DNA of 64,000 nucleotides, taken from Bacteroidia bacterium (GTDB taxonomy: Bacteria > Bacteroidota > Bacteroidia > 2-12-FULL-35-15). Position 1 is the first letter of the stretch; each line of letters starts with the position of its first letter. This document shows positions 44,759 to 55,041 of this stretch, one piece after another. Made by a program: the position numbers and the translations under genes. The stretch spans positions 310,001-374,000 of the forward strand of contig JAURXZ010000030.1 of the NCBI GenBank assembly GCA_030654175.1. The letters run 5' to 3'. Under the pieces are notes generated by a model, which saw only the letters and a list, made by a program, of their open reading frames with translations, made no database searches and was not told where the DNA came from.

Positions 44759-47743
44759 ATGTCAGAAAATACCGTTCAACGATTAAGTAAAGTAGCCAAG
44801 GAATTAAATGTTAGTGTATCCACTATCACCGAGTTTCTTAAAAGTAAAGGCCATATCATAGAAAACAATCCTATGGCTAAACTTCCTGATGCGCTTTATA
44901 CCCTGTTGTCTAAGGAATATCAATCAGAAAAAGCCGCTAAAGAAGAAGCGCAGCAAGTTACCAGTACTACAAATACACGTATTAAGAAAGAGAGTATTTC
45001 CTTAGATGTAGAATCTAAAAAACCGGAAATAAAAAAGATTGAAGAGGAAGAAGAGATCGTAATTAAAAATGTTCAGCCCGTTGCACCTCCCGAAAAGGTG
45101 GTTCCAAAGGTGGTTGAAGAAATTAAAAAGCCGGTAGAAGCAGTAATTCCGGTAGTAGCTGAAGAAGTTGTTGAAACAGAATCAGAAAAAGATGTTGTTA
45201 AATCGGACATTAAGTTTAAGATCGTTTCTAAAATTGATCTGGATGCCTTAAACAGCAAAACAAAGCCTGATAAAAAATCAAAAGCGGAGAAAGATAAAGA
45301 GAAAAAAGAAAAAGACATTGTTACCAAAGAAGAAGAGAAAAAAACAAAAACAACAAAGGATAAAGCGAAAGATAAAGAGAAGGAAGAAGATAAAAAAGAG
45401 GAACCTGTAATAGAAGAAAAAGCAATTGAAACACCTGTTGCTAAGGTTACTGAAGTTGTTGAAGAAATAAAAAATCCGGATGCGAATAAAGTAGATTTTT
45501 ACGAAACAAAAGTAGAAAAGCTGGAAGGCCCCAAAATTTTAGGTAGAATTGAATTACCTGTAAAAGAGGAGCGTAAAAAACCTGTTGCTTCTTCATCAGC
45601 GGCTAACAGCGCTAACAATAAGAAAAAAAGAAAACGTATCCGGAAAAATTTTGGAGGTGCCACCATCGGTGATGCCTGGGCTCCAAGAACTCCAGGTGCT
45701 CCGGGAACACAAACACCTTCTACACCAAGAACTCCGGGAACAGGAACTCCTTCAACCCCTGGAACAGGATCTGGCGTTGGAAGACCTAAATTTGATCCTA
45801 AAGCTCCAAGAACCAAATATGCAAGACCTTTAAAAGTTGAATTAACTCCTGAACAAATTCAGGCACAGATAAAAGAAACTCTTGCCCGCCTTAGTGGAGC
45901 AGGAAAATCCAAAGCATCAAAACATCGTAAATCAAAGCGTGATCTAATAAGTGAGCGTACTCAGGATGCTGCCGATCAGGTAGAAGCAGAAAAGAAAGTA
46001 ATTAAAGTTACGGAATTCGTATCGGCTAATCAATTAGCGCAGATGATGGAAGTTCCGGTAAACGAAATTATTTCCACGTGTATGAGCCTTGGCTTGTTCG
46101 TATCCATCAATCAGCGGTTAGATGCTGATACACTATCTATTGTTGCTGAAGAGTTTGGTTATCAATTAGAGTTTGTAAGTGTTGAGGTACAGGAAGCTAT
46201 TAAAGAAGAAGAAGACAGAGAGGAAGATCTTGTGGCTCGTTCTCCAATTGTAACCGTTATGGGTCACGTGGATCATGGAAAAACATCTCTTTTGGATTAT
46301 ATTCGTAAAGCCAACGTTATTGCAGGTGAAGCCGGTGGTATCACCCAGCACATTGGTGCTTACAACGTAAAACTTGATAATAACAAAACCATTACTTTCC
46401 TTGATACTCCCGGTCACGAAGCCTTTACAGCGATGCGTGCCCGTGGTGCTCAAATTACTGACATTGCAATTATTGTGGTTGCAGCGGATGACGGTATAAT
46501 GCCTCAATCCATTGAAGCTATTAACCATGCTCAGGCTGCCGGAGTTCCAATTGTAATTGCTATTAATAAAATTGATAAACCAGGCGCTAACCCTGATAAG
46601 ATTCGTGAAGGCCTTTCTCAATTGAACATTTTAGTTGAAGAGTGGGGTGGTAAAATTCAGTGCCAGGAAATTTCAGCAAAAAAAGGAACAAACATCGATT
46701 CATTGCTTGAAAAAGTATTGCTTGAAGCGGAAATGTTGAACCTAAAAGCAAATCCAAACAAAAATGCAACCGGAACAGTGGTTGAATCAGAGTTAGATAA
46801 AGGTCGTGGATATGTAAGTACTATCCTTGTTGAGGCAGGTACATTGCATGTTGGCGATATTGTATTAGCAGGTTGTTTCAGCGGTAAAGTAAAAGCATTA
46901 CACAATGAACGTGGACAAGTGGTAAAAGAAGCTGGTCCGGGAATACCGGTTGCCTTATTAGGTTTGAGCGGTGCGCCACAGGCAGGTGATAAATTTCACG
47001 TAATAAGTGATGAACGCGAAGCAAGAGAAATTGCAGCAAAACGTTTGCAATTGCAACGTGAGCAAGGTATCCGCACCAATAAACACATTACACTTGACGA
47101 GATCGGAAGACGATTGGCAATAGGAAATTTCCAGGAATTGAACGTGATCGTGAAAGGTGACGTGGATGGTTCGGTTGAAGCACTTGCCGATTCATTACAA
47201 AAACTTTCTACTGAAAAGGTTTCGGTAAAAATCATTCATAAATCGGTTGGTGCTATCAGCGAATCCGATGTATTGTTAGCATCAGCTTCCAATGCGATCA
47301 TTGTAGGATTCCAGGTTCGTCCATCGGGTGGTGCACGTAAACTTGCGGAAACAGAGCAAATTGATATTCGTTTATACTCCATTATTTACCAGGCGATCAA
47401 TGAAATTAAAGCTGCGATGGAAGGCTTGTTGGCTCCGGAATTTGAAGAGAAAATCGTTTGTAACATTGAAATACGTGAGGTATTTAATATCACCAAAGTG
47501 GGTAATATTGCAGGATGTTTTGTACTTGACGGTAAAGTAAACCGTAACACCAAAATACGTATTATCCGTGATGGTATTGTTGTTCACACAGGTGAACTTG
47601 GTTCATTAAAACGTTTTAAAGACGATGTAAAAGAAGTTAATAAAGGTTTTGAATGTGGACTAAACATCAAAAACTTTAACGATATGAAACCCGGAGATAT
47701 TATCGAAGGTTATGATATGGTAGAGATCAAAGCGAAGTTGTAA
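44759..47743 (+). CDS. infB: Translation initiation factor IF-2
   Basis: 994 residues. IF-2 is the GTPase that brings initiator tRNA to the 30S subunit. Parts: an N-terminal helix-turn-helix-like IF2N domain ([20 protein letters not shown]), a long low-complexity linker (Lys/Glu-rich to about residue 300, then a Pro/Thr/Gly repeat such as [17 protein letters not shown] near 317-340), a second IF2N domain, the G domain from about residue 500 ([22 protein letters not shown]), and domains II-IV. The long linker is usual for Bacteroidota. The G domain is intact. Third gene of the rimP operon, after a 268-bp gap. Confidence 0.98.
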   Translation: MSENTVQRLSKVAKELNVSVSTITEFLKSKGHIIENNPMAKLPDALYTLLSKEYQSEKAAKEEAQQVTSTTNTRIKKESISLDVESKKPEIKKIEEEEEIVIKNVQPVAPPEKVVPKVVEEIKKPVEAVIPVVAEEVVETESEKDVVKSDIKFKIVSKIDLDALNSKTKPDKKSKAEKDKEKKEKDIVTKEEEKKTKTTKDKAKDKEKEEDKKEEPVIEEKAIETPVAKVTEVVEEIKNPDANKVDFYETKVEKLEGPKILGRIELPVKEERKKPVASSSAANSANNKKKRKRIRKNFGGATIGDAWAPRTPGAPGTQTPSTPRTPGTGTPSTPGTGSGVGRPKFDPKAPRTKYARPLKVELTPEQIQAQIKETLARLSGAGKSKASKHRKSKRDLISERTQDAADQVEAEKKVIKVTEFVSANQLAQMMEVPVNEIISTCMSLGLFVSINQRLDADTLSIVAEEFGYQLEFVSVEVQEAIKEEEDREEDLVARSPIVTVMGHVDHGKTSLLDYIRKANVIAGEAGGITQHIGAYNVKLDNNKTITFLDTPGHEAFTAMRARGAQITDIAIIVVAADDGIMPQSIEAINHAQAAGVPIVIAINKIDKPGANPDKIREGLSQLNILVEEWGGKIQCQEISAKKGTNIDSLLEKVLLEAEMLNLKANPNKNATGTVVESELDKGRGYVSTILVEAGTLHVGDIVLAGCFSGKVKALHNERGQVVKEAGPGIPVALLGLSGAPQAGDKFHVISDEREAREIAAKRLQLQREQGIRTNKHITLDEIGRRLAIGNFQELNVIVKGDVDGSVEALADSLQKLSTEKVSVKIIHKSVGAISESDVLLASASNAIIVGFQVRPSGGARKLAETEQIDIRLYSIIYQAINEIKAAMEGLLAPEFEEKIVCNIEIREVFNITKVGNIAGCFVLDGKVNRNTKIRIIRDGIVVHTGELGSLKRFKDDVKEVNKGFECGLNIKNFNDMKPGDIIEGYDMVEIKAKL

Positions 47744-47810
47744 AAGACCTCTCGCCTTATTCCATCTCCACATGAGAAGTGGGAAGCAAGACAATTGTTA
47801 CTTAGTAAAA

Positions 47811-47845
47811 AAAAGGATATTGAAAATTTTCAATATCCTTTTTTT
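47811..47845 (+). terminator. Terminator after infB
   Basis: Perfect inverted repeat aaaaggatattgaaaa/ttttcaatatcctttt followed by more T. It ends the rimP-nusA-infB operon 68 bp after the infB stop. Confidence 0.85.
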
Positions 47846-48097
47846 GTGTTCTGAAAAAACAAGGACTCAAGATTAGTATAAATGCGAAGGCTCATTATTT
47901 ATGGATTTAATTTTAGTAAAAACTGCAAATAAAATACCCCTATAAATTGGTTTACCTTCCACCTTAAAAACCAAAAAAACGTAAAAAAAACAAAAAAATC
48001 GATAAAAAAATGCAACTAATCGAAAATGTATTATCTTTGGCGAAATTTATTGAACATTAGAATCTCTTCAAATCAAACAATAAACTCTACAATCATA
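47846..48097. other. Gap upstream of the YadA-head-like gene
   Basis: AT-rich; contains TATCTTTG (48032-48039), a good -7 element, without a clear TTG partner. It overlaps the extended reading frame that starts at 48026, which argues that translation begins at 48098. Confidence 0.5.
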
Positions 48098-49486
48098 ATG
48101 AGAACAACAATTAAAATTTTACTATTAACTGTAACAAGTTTTTTATTTGCTGTAACTATGGCAATTGCGCAAACTTGTGGGACTTCTCAAGTTACTTATT
48201 CTGGATATACCTCAAGTTATCTGCCTAAGTGGAATGTAACGAGTGGGTGTATTAGCAACTCCTCCATTTTTGATAATGGCAATGTAGGTATTGGAACGGC
48301 AGCGCCAGGAAAGAAGTTCGATGTGAATGGCGATGCTCTTATTGGGGCAAGTAATAGGGCGGCAGGCCATGCATTTTTGTTTCTCGATGCGGGAACGGCT
48401 GCGGGAAATGAACCCCATTTTCGATTCTCCCAGAACACAATATTAAAGGCACAAATCAAGTGGTCATCAGACGCTGCTGGCGGCATTGATTTTTATACAG
48501 TAGGAACCGGGTCATTTGTGAGATTTACGAATGCTGGCAACGTGGGTATCGGAATAACAAGCCCTTTAGCTAAATTACATCTGAATAATGGAAGTGTTTT
48601 ATTTGATGGAACAACAGGAGCAACTCCCACAAGTGGTGCAGGAACAAGGATGATGTGGATTCCTGCTAAAGGGGCATTTAGAGCAGGTACAGCACTTTCT
48701 TCAGAATGGAATGATGCAAGTATCGGTACTAATTCAACCGCTTTTGGAAGTGGAACAACAGCTTCTGGTTCATACTCTTCAGCATTCGGAGGCGGTACAA
48801 TTGCTTCCGGTTACTTATCTTCTGCTTTTGGAAACGGTTCAGTTGCTTCCGGTCAAAATTCTACTGCTTTAGGGTCTAGTACAACTGCGTCCGGTGTGGG
48901 ATCTGTAGCTGCGGGTTCTGGCTCAGTTGCTTCTGGCGTTCTTTCAAATGTATTTGGTATTAGCCTAACTGCACAATCTTATGCTTCTTTTGTAATAGGA
49001 AGGTATAATACTATTTCAGGCACCACAGGCAGTTGGGTTGCTACAGACCCTTTGTTTGTGATTGGCAATGGAGCAAGTGCCGGAGCTGCAAGTAATGCAT
49101 TAACTGTTCTAAAAAACGGAAAAACTTTAATTGGGAATCCAACCTTAGCAGGCTTTATGGGTACTCCTGATGGATATTTACTATTTGTGCAGCAGGGAAT
49201 ATTAGCAGAAAAAGTAAAGGTAGCTGTAGCTACTACAGCTTATTGGTCAGATTATGTTTTTGATGAAAAATACAAATTAAAAAGTATTGAAGATTTAGAA
49301 TCATTTGTTAAAACCAATAAACATTTACCTAACATACCTTCTGCTGAGGAAGTAGTAAAGGATGGTATTGATATGGCAACTATAGATGCCAAGTTATTAG
49401 AAAAAATAGAGGAGCTGTCCTTATATATTATCCAACAAAACAAACGGATTGAAGCATTGGAAAAAAAAGCGCTATACAAAAAATAG
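48098..49486 (+). CDS. Secreted protein with YadA-head-like repeats and tail-fibre-like C-terminus
   Basis: 462 residues from the ATG at 48098 (MRTTIKILLL), chosen because the predicted -7 element covers the earlier ATG. Signal peptide ending IAQ. Two NGNVGIGT-type segments are followed by about eight short repeats of the form SAFG.GT.ASG.YS (residues about 205-285), the pattern of YadA head (hep/Hag) beta-rolls. The C-terminus (KLKSIEDLESFVKTNKHLP and a coiled coil EKIEELSLYIIQQNKRIEAL) is common in Bacteroidota proteins annotated as tail fibre-like. No T9SS sorting signal and no autotransporter barrel are seen, so how it reaches or stays on the surface is unclear. Confidence 0.85.
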   Translation: MRTTIKILLLTVTSFLFAVTMAIAQTCGTSQVTYSGYTSSYLPKWNVTSGCISNSSIFDNGNVGIGTAAPGKKFDVNGDALIGASNRAAGHAFLFLDAGTAAGNEPHFRFSQNTILKAQIKWSSDAAGGIDFYTVGTGSFVRFTNAGNVGIGITSPLAKLHLNNGSVLFDGTTGATPTSGAGTRMMWIPAKGAFRAGTALSSEWNDASIGTNSTAFGSGTTASGSYSSAFGGGTIASGYLSSAFGNGSVASGQNSTALGSSTTASGVGSVAAGSGSVASGVLSNVFGISLTAQSYASFVIGRYNTISGTTGSWVATDPLFVIGNGASAGAASNALTVLKNGKTLIGNPTLAGFMGTPDGYLLFVQQGILAEKVKVAVATTAYWSDYVFDEKYKLKSIEDLESFVKTNKHLPNIPSAEEVVKDGIDMATIDAKLLEKIEELSLYIIQQNKRIEALEKKALYKK

Positions 49487-49595
49487 GCTTATAGAGAGTT
49501 CGAAGATTACTTTTATATTTTTTCTTGATTATTGCTTCACAATGTGATTGCAAAAAATTGAAAAAAGAAATTTCAAACACACAAAAACTGTAATC

Positions 49596-50561
49596 ATGAA
49601 AAAAACGATACAAGAAATCCAATTAATTTATAAAAATTACAGTATTGTTTTTTTTATAATCATATTGTTCTTAATATCCTCAAATAATATTATTGCTCAA
49701 CAATGGAGCAATTCCATCACTTTTGATACCGCCTTTAGTAATTTATATATTGATACACTTCAAACCAATAATAGTTGGCAAATTGGGACTCCTAATAAAG
49801 TATTATTTGATTCCGCACGTACCAGACCCAACGCCATTGTAACAGATACTGTAAATTATTATCCTATTAATGATACCTCTTCATTTGTTTTAAAAATAAA
49901 CAGACCCACGGATGCTCCTTTCTGGGTGGAATGGGTACCCTATATTTCTGGGCCTACTCCTTTTGTTTCATTTATGAGTAAAATCGACACCGATAGTCTT
50001 TCAGATATTGGGTATGTTGAATATTCACTTGATAATGGGACCAATTGGCTGCCTGTAAATGAATATTTTTTTGTTGGAGATTATCATCCGCCATATTACG
50101 GACCGGGTACGCCTTTTTTCACGAGTACATGGAACGGTTGGTTTGAAACGTTTATATATTTAGGAGATAGTAATCCTGATCCGGGAATAGAAACGGTGGA
50201 TTCTGTTTTGTTTAAATTCACTTTTGTGAGTGATGGTATAAACACAAATAAAGAGGGATGGATTATTGATGATATAAGATTCGGAACAATAGCTTTAGTA
50301 GGTGTAAATGATATAGAAGAAAATAATAATTTTAATATCTATCCTAATCCTGTTAATAATGAATTTACTATAACTGCAACTGAAACAGGCAAAATATATT
50401 TTCAACTGAAAATATATAATATACTTGGTGAGATGGTATCTCAATCCATAATTGAAAATCCAAAATCCCAAATTAATATTAGCGACTTACCCAAAGGGGT
50501 TTATTTTGTAAAGTTGATTTCGGTCACTCAAATTCTAACTAAAAAAATAATTAAAGAATAA
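49596..50561 (+). CDS. Secreted protein with T9SS type A sorting domain
   Basis: 321 residues from the ATG at 49596 (MKKTIQEIQL); an in-frame start 48 bp earlier adds an unlikely basic leader. A hydrophobic signal segment ends IIAQQW. The body is a beta-rich domain with WIIDDIRFG, like the adhesin/MAM-like domains of secreted Bacteroidota proteins. The end is a type A sorting domain: NIYPNPVNNEFTI, YNILGEMV, ISDLPKGVYFVKL and a basic tail. It should be secreted by T9SS and attached to the cell surface. Function unknown. It lies 27 bp before the next secreted-protein gene and is probably cotranscribed with it. Confidence 0.85.
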   Translation: MKKTIQEIQLIYKNYSIVFFIIILFLISSNNIIAQQWSNSITFDTAFSNLYIDTLQTNNSWQIGTPNKVLFDSARTRPNAIVTDTVNYYPINDTSSFVLKINRPTDAPFWVEWVPYISGPTPFVSFMSKIDTDSLSDIGYVEYSLDNGTNWLPVNEYFFVGDYHPPYYGPGTPFFTSTWNGWFETFIYLGDSNPDPGIETVDSVLFKFTFVSDGINTNKEGWIIDDIRFGTIALVGVNDIEENNNFNIYPNPVNNEFTITATETGKIYFQLKIYNILGEMVSQSIIENPKSQINISDLPKGVYFVKLISVTQILTKKIIKE

Positions 50562-50588
50562 AATTATTTTTCAAATATTTCAGTTAAT

Positions 50589-53500
50589 ATGAAAACAAAT
50601 AACAGAAAAACATGCTTTACTATACTGTCTATTCTTATTTTATTGGGAATAGAAAAAAATTGTGAAGCGCAATTTATTAAATCAAGCGCTGACAGTAATT
50701 TTTATACTATTCAAGCAAATTTTTTAAGCTTAAACCTGCCACCCGATACGGTAGAAAGTGGTGTATACTACCAATATAAAACATTTGAAAATTTTTGGAA
50801 AGGGCGGTTGTCTCCACATGGAAATTTTAATATTGCAGCCAGAGCTTATTATAATTATGCCGCACAATATACTCCAATTCCGAATAATACCAGATCAACA
50901 GCTCCATGGACTTGTAACGGACCTTTCATAGAGTCAAGTCTACAATCTTCCAATGGTATGGGTCGAATACAGGCAATTGCTTTTGACCCCGATGATGCAA
51001 CTATAATATATGCAGGTTCTCCATTTGGTGGTGTTTTTCAATCAACGGACGGAGGCACTACCTGGCAAAATTTTTACACTGATGATCAGCTGCCATTTAC
51101 TGGTGTGTCGGATATTGTTGTTTGCAAGGACCCTAATACAAATAAAAAATTTGTTTTTGTTGCTACCGGTGATGGTGATGCCCTTAATACCTTTTCAATT
51201 GGCATTTATAGATTAGAAATTGGTGTTAATATCTGGACTCCAATCAATACAGGCTTATTTAGCACTTACCAGGATAAAAAGGCAATTTCAAAAATTTTAG
51301 TTAAACCCAGCGACCATAATATTATGTATGTCGGCACAACGGATGGGATATTCAAAACAACAGATGCTCTTTCAACAAGCCCAACGTGGGCAAATGTATT
51401 TCAGCCCACTAACTCTGATAATACCTATATAAAAGGATTGGAGTTCGACCCTAACGACAATACCTATAACCATATATTTGCTTCCGGGATAGATATTATT
51501 CAAACGTATAATGGAGGGAGTTTATGGTCTTCGGCAACGGGAAACTCATCTCCTTACGGTTATGCATTTAATGGGACGAAAACTCTCAATGAAGATATTC
51601 AGTTGATAAACATTTCAGCTTTCGGTGATTATCTATATGCTTATTTAATATCCTATAGTAATTCAGGCGCTGCATATACCTACCGAAAAATATACATTTT
51701 TAATTACAACATTACCTCTAATACCTGGAACACGAATCCGTACACTAATACAAATCCTGCCAGTAATGGTGCCTCCTATAGTGGTGCAAATGATATTAGT
51801 ATTTCAAGAATGCCAATTAAAGCATTATCCAATAATGTTGTTTGTTGGGGTTCTACTTATTTTTTTCACTCATCTAACTATGGGGTAAGTATAGATAATT
51901 CACTGAACTATTCTCAACCCAATTTACATCCCGATCAACATAAGTTTGTTGTAAACGGAACTAATTTGTATATTGGAAGTGATGGTGGTATAACAAAAGT
52001 TTCAAGTCCACTTGCTGCTTCACCATCGTTTGCAAACCTTAATGGTACTGGTTTAGCAGTTGGCACCATATATAGAATGAGTGATGCCAAGCATGAAACA
52101 AATGACATTACACTCATTGGAGAAATGGATAACGGAAGTCATAAAAAAGAGAATATCAACTGGCAAAAAATAGGAGGAAGTGATGGAGGGGAGCAATGTG
52201 TAAAAAATAATATAGACATGGTAAGTGCTGATTCATATAATAATACTATCAACTATACCTCCAATAATTGGTCATCAAGCACAGGTGTTGGAAAACCCTG
52301 CGCTTCTTGGGGTAGAGAATGGAATGCGCCTATCGAATATGAACCGATAAGTGATAAATATTATTTTGGGCATACGGATTTATTTATAAAAACAAATCCA
52401 AACAATAGTAATTGTACGTCTAGTTGGCAACAAATTTCAGATTTTGATTCTTATTTCTTTTACTCTTGTAGTCATGGTATAAAAACGTTCAAGATTGCCC
52501 CATCAAATAATAATTATATCTACGTTGGTATGAATCATGAAGGTACTGCTGGTCCAAATACCCCCCATTGTCCAACGCCCCCAACCCAAGCTTTTTTATT
52601 CAGAACCACCAGCGGAGGCTGCGGTCCTTATCCCATTGCCAATTGTTGGACGGACATTACTCCCTCTAACGACAGGCTCTGCGGTTCAATTAGTTCAATA
52701 GCAATAGACCCTGTAAATCCTGACAGGTTGTGGATTTCGGGTTCAGGTTTTATTAACGGCACGGAAACAAGCCACGTTATGTATAGCAATGATGGAGGCA
52801 CAACATGGTCAGATTTTTCAACAGGTTTACCAGATTTACCTGTATTATCCATTATTTATGAAAAGGGTACAAATGACCAACTATATGTTGGTACGGATGC
52901 AGGTGTTTATTATAGAAATCCTTACGTAAGTAGTTGGCAAAAATATGCAGGCCTTCCAAATGTTATTGTCAATGATTTAGAGATAAATATACCGAATAAT
53001 AAAATAGTTGCTGCAACTTTAGGGAGGGGGCTTTGGGAAGCGCCACTTGTATGTCCACCAACTGGCACTTTAACACTTTCTGGGAACGTAAGTTTAAATA
53101 AATTCGAGGAAGCAGATGGATTAATTACTTCCACTCAAACTTTTAATAGTGGCTTAAAAAACAATTATCGTTCAGCAACTGCAATAACATTGACGCCCGG
53201 CTTTATTGCAACCGCCACAACAGGCAGTAGCTTTGAAGCATTTATTCACGGCTGCGATGCACCCGGCAATAGTTTCCGCAAGCTAAACGCAAATAACAGC
53301 AATAACGCCATTTCACAATATACATCAATTGAAAAAAAAGAAAGTTTAACTAAAAACAATATAGGCATTGTCCCAAATCCAAACAATGGTAATTTCAGAA
53401 TTACTGTTACCAAAAATGACAATGCTGTTGTTGTCAAAGAAATACAAGTCTATGATATGATGGGAAAAGTAATTTGGGAGCAAATTACACCATTGAGCAA

Positions 53501-53603
53501 TACATTTGATGTTGATATTTCATCCTACTCACAAGGTATTTATTATGTAAGGGCCGTAAATGAATTGGGCGATATAGAAATGACAAAATTGCTGAAACAA
53601 TAA
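50589..53603 (+). CDS. Large secreted beta-propeller protein (Asp-box/sortilin-like) with T9SS type A sorting domain
   Basis: 1004 residues. Signal peptide ends near CEAQ. The body holds several propeller blades with Asp-box motifs (STDGGTTWQNF, SNDGGTTWSDF) and repeated IYAGS/MYVGTTDGIFK/LYVGTDAGVYY strands, like sortilin/GH74-type propellers. After the propeller comes a segment (SLNKFEEADG ... ALTPGF-type ITLTPGFIATATTGSSF) matching the three-coathanger-stack domain, then a type A sorting domain (GIVPNPNNGNFRI, VYDMMGKVIW, SSYSQGIYYVRA). No catalytic residues for a glycosidase are identified. Probably a T9SS-exported surface protein for binding. Confidence 0.85.
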   Translation: MKTNNRKTCFTILSILILLGIEKNCEAQFIKSSADSNFYTIQANFLSLNLPPDTVESGVYYQYKTFENFWKGRLSPHGNFNIAARAYYNYAAQYTPIPNNTRSTAPWTCNGPFIESSLQSSNGMGRIQAIAFDPDDATIIYAGSPFGGVFQSTDGGTTWQNFYTDDQLPFTGVSDIVVCKDPNTNKKFVFVATGDGDALNTFSIGIYRLEIGVNIWTPINTGLFSTYQDKKAISKILVKPSDHNIMYVGTTDGIFKTTDALSTSPTWANVFQPTNSDNTYIKGLEFDPNDNTYNHIFASGIDIIQTYNGGSLWSSATGNSSPYGYAFNGTKTLNEDIQLINISAFGDYLYAYLISYSNSGAAYTYRKIYIFNYNITSNTWNTNPYTNTNPASNGASYSGANDISISRMPIKALSNNVVCWGSTYFFHSSNYGVSIDNSLNYSQPNLHPDQHKFVVNGTNLYIGSDGGITKVSSPLAASPSFANLNGTGLAVGTIYRMSDAKHETNDITLIGEMDNGSHKKENINWQKIGGSDGGEQCVKNNIDMVSADSYNNTINYTSNNWSSSTGVGKPCASWGREWNAPIEYEPISDKYYFGHTDLFIKTNPNNSNCTSSWQQISDFDSYFFYSCSHGIKTFKIAPSNNNYIYVGMNHEGTAGPNTPHCPTPPTQAFLFRTTSGGCGPYPIANCWTDITPSNDRLCGSISSIAIDPVNPDRLWISGSGFINGTETSHVMYSNDGGTTWSDFSTGLPDLPVLSIIYEKGTNDQLYVGTDAGVYYRNPYVSSWQKYAGLPNVIVNDLEINIPNNKIVAATLGRGLWEAPLVCPPTGTLTLSGNVSLNKFEEADGLITSTQTFNSGLKNNYRSATAITLTPGFIATATTGSSFEAFIHGCDAPGNSFRKLNANNSNNAISQYTSIEKKESLTKNNIGIVPNPNNGNFRITVTKNDNAVVVKEIQVYDMMGKVIWEQITPLSNTFDVDISSYSQGIYYVRAVNELGDIEMTKLLKQ

Positions 53604-54017
53604 ACCACAAACTGAATAAATTTTGCTAATCTGTTGCCTTCCCTCAAAAATCAGCCACAATAGACAATAGCTGTCGCCTGGTGCATGGAGCATCAAGGTT
53701 TTAACTTTACCCTCAATTTGAATACTCTAAGATATCTCCTATTTGTTAGAAAGCCAAAATTCACAATAAAACTACTCACTTTTCGAATCCAATGTAAATT
53801 TTTCATTTCTTTTTCATTATCTGTTAATTACTATTTAAAAAGACTGCATTGCCAAATAAAAAATATAGATTACATTTGTACAACGATATCAAGAAGTGAA
53901 TATCCTATAAGACTACAATTTTCTGTTTATAGCAAATCTGCTAATTGAAGAACAAGTCCCAAGCCGCTTCCAATTAAAAAACCAATCAAAAAATATAACC
54001 TTTAAAAATTAAAAAAA
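53604..54017. other. Gap upstream of the lamin-tail gene with a strong promoter
   Basis: 414 bp. No convincing gene (an 87-codon frame is not protein-like). It carries the promoter at 53849-53878 and an untranslated leader of about 130 nt. Confidence 0.6.
53849..53878 (+). promoter_or_regulatory. Predicted promoter of the lamin-tail/TonB/endonuclease set
   Basis: TTG (53849-53851), a 19-bp spacer, TACATTTG (53871-53878): an exact fit to the Bacteroidota consensus. Transcription would begin near 53885. Confidence 0.65.
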
Positions 54018-54941
54018 ATGAAAAAACTTTTACTTTCTTTCGTTGCAATTTCTTCTTGTTTAGCTGCAAACGCACAGTGTAATGAGCTTTTTATTTCCGA
54101 GTATGTTGAAGGAACCGGAAACGATAAAGCGATAGAAATTTATAATCCAACCAATGGTGCTATCGATTTAACAGGATATTCAATTGCGCGTTACTCAAAT
54201 GGCTCAACTACATCTACAGCAGGTGGGGTGTTAAATTTAACCGGTACAATTGCCGCTCATGGCACATTTGTGATTGTGAACGGACAAACTACCGTACAAA
54301 GCGGTGGGACATCACCAGCCGTTAGCCCTGCTTTACAAGCCTATGCAACAACCCCTAATAATGGTCAATTAGATGGTATTTATCCTGCTCCAACTTATAT
54401 GAACGGAGATGATGCAATTACACTTGAAAAAAGTGGTGTAAAAGTAGATATTTTTGGTAAAATCGGTGAAGATCCGGGATCAAGCTGGTCAACAGCGTCA
54501 CCATTTAATGATGCCCAAGGAACATGGATCACAAAAGATTATACACTTAGAAGAAAAGCAACCGTTAATGGAGGAGTTACAGTGAATCCTCTATTATTTG
54601 AAGCGTTGGTTGAATACGACTCATTAGCTCAGGATACCTGGACAGGTTTAGGTACTCACACTTGCAGCTGCCCGGTAGGAATCAACGAAATTGATAACAG
54701 CGTTTCTGTGATCGTTTATCCAAACCCTTCTAACAATAATTTCTTCAATGTTTCTACTTCTGAAATAATTAAAGTGATTGAATTATATAATGTTGTAGGA
54801 CAACAGGTAATTCAAAAAGAAGGAAACAAAACTGACAAACAAATAAAAATTGAAACAGGAAATCTTGCAAAAGGTATTTATACTGTGAAGGTTTTATTTG
54901 CTAATAATAAAACTTCCATCGTAAAAATCTCTATCCAGTAA
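54018..54941 (+). CDS. Secreted lamin-tail-domain protein with T9SS type A sorting domain
   Basis: 307 residues. Signal peptide (LLLSFVAISSCLAANAQ). The lamin-tail domain begins LFISEYVEGTGNDKAIEIYN and continues through LTGYSIARYSNG, GDDAITLEKSGVKVDIFG. This domain is common in secreted nucleases and phosphatases of Bacteroidota and other bacteria, where it probably binds DNA or other polymers. The end is a type A sorting domain (VIVYPNPSNNNFFNV, YNVVGQQVI, NLAKGIYTVKV). No enzyme domain is present, so it may be a binding partner for a neighbouring enzyme. A TonB receptor and a secreted endonuclease follow. Confidence 0.9.
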   Translation: MKKLLLSFVAISSCLAANAQCNELFISEYVEGTGNDKAIEIYNPTNGAIDLTGYSIARYSNGSTTSTAGGVLNLTGTIAAHGTFVIVNGQTTVQSGGTSPAVSPALQAYATTPNNGQLDGIYPAPTYMNGDDAITLEKSGVKVDIFGKIGEDPGSSWSTASPFNDAQGTWITKDYTLRRKATVNGGVTVNPLLFEALVEYDSLAQDTWTGLGTHTCSCPVGINEIDNSVSVIVYPNPSNNNFFNVSTSEIIKVIELYNVVGQQVIQKEGNKTDKQIKIETGNLAKGIYTVKVLFANNKTSIVKISIQ

Positions 54942-54964
54942 TAAATCTAATTTGACAATTTGAT

Positions 54965-55012
54965 AATGTGCTAATTTGAAGATGACTTAAGTAATTTTCA
55001 AATTAGCACATT
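54965..55012. repeat. Perfect 16-bp inverted repeat between the lamin-tail and TonB genes
   Basis: Arms aatgtgctaatttgaa (54965-54980) and ttcaaattagcacatt (54997-55012) with a 16-nt loop. It has no T run that would mark a plain terminator and lies 29 bp before the TonB receptor ATG. AT-rich sequence of this type recurs in other gaps of the window. Confidence 0.75.
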
Positions 55013-55041
55013 TTACATTATTAAATCTATAAGATGTTTTC

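Noticed and set aside
53685-53948. 87-codon open frame upstream of the lamin-tail gene
   Set aside because: Overlaps a consensus promoter and leader; composition not protein-like.
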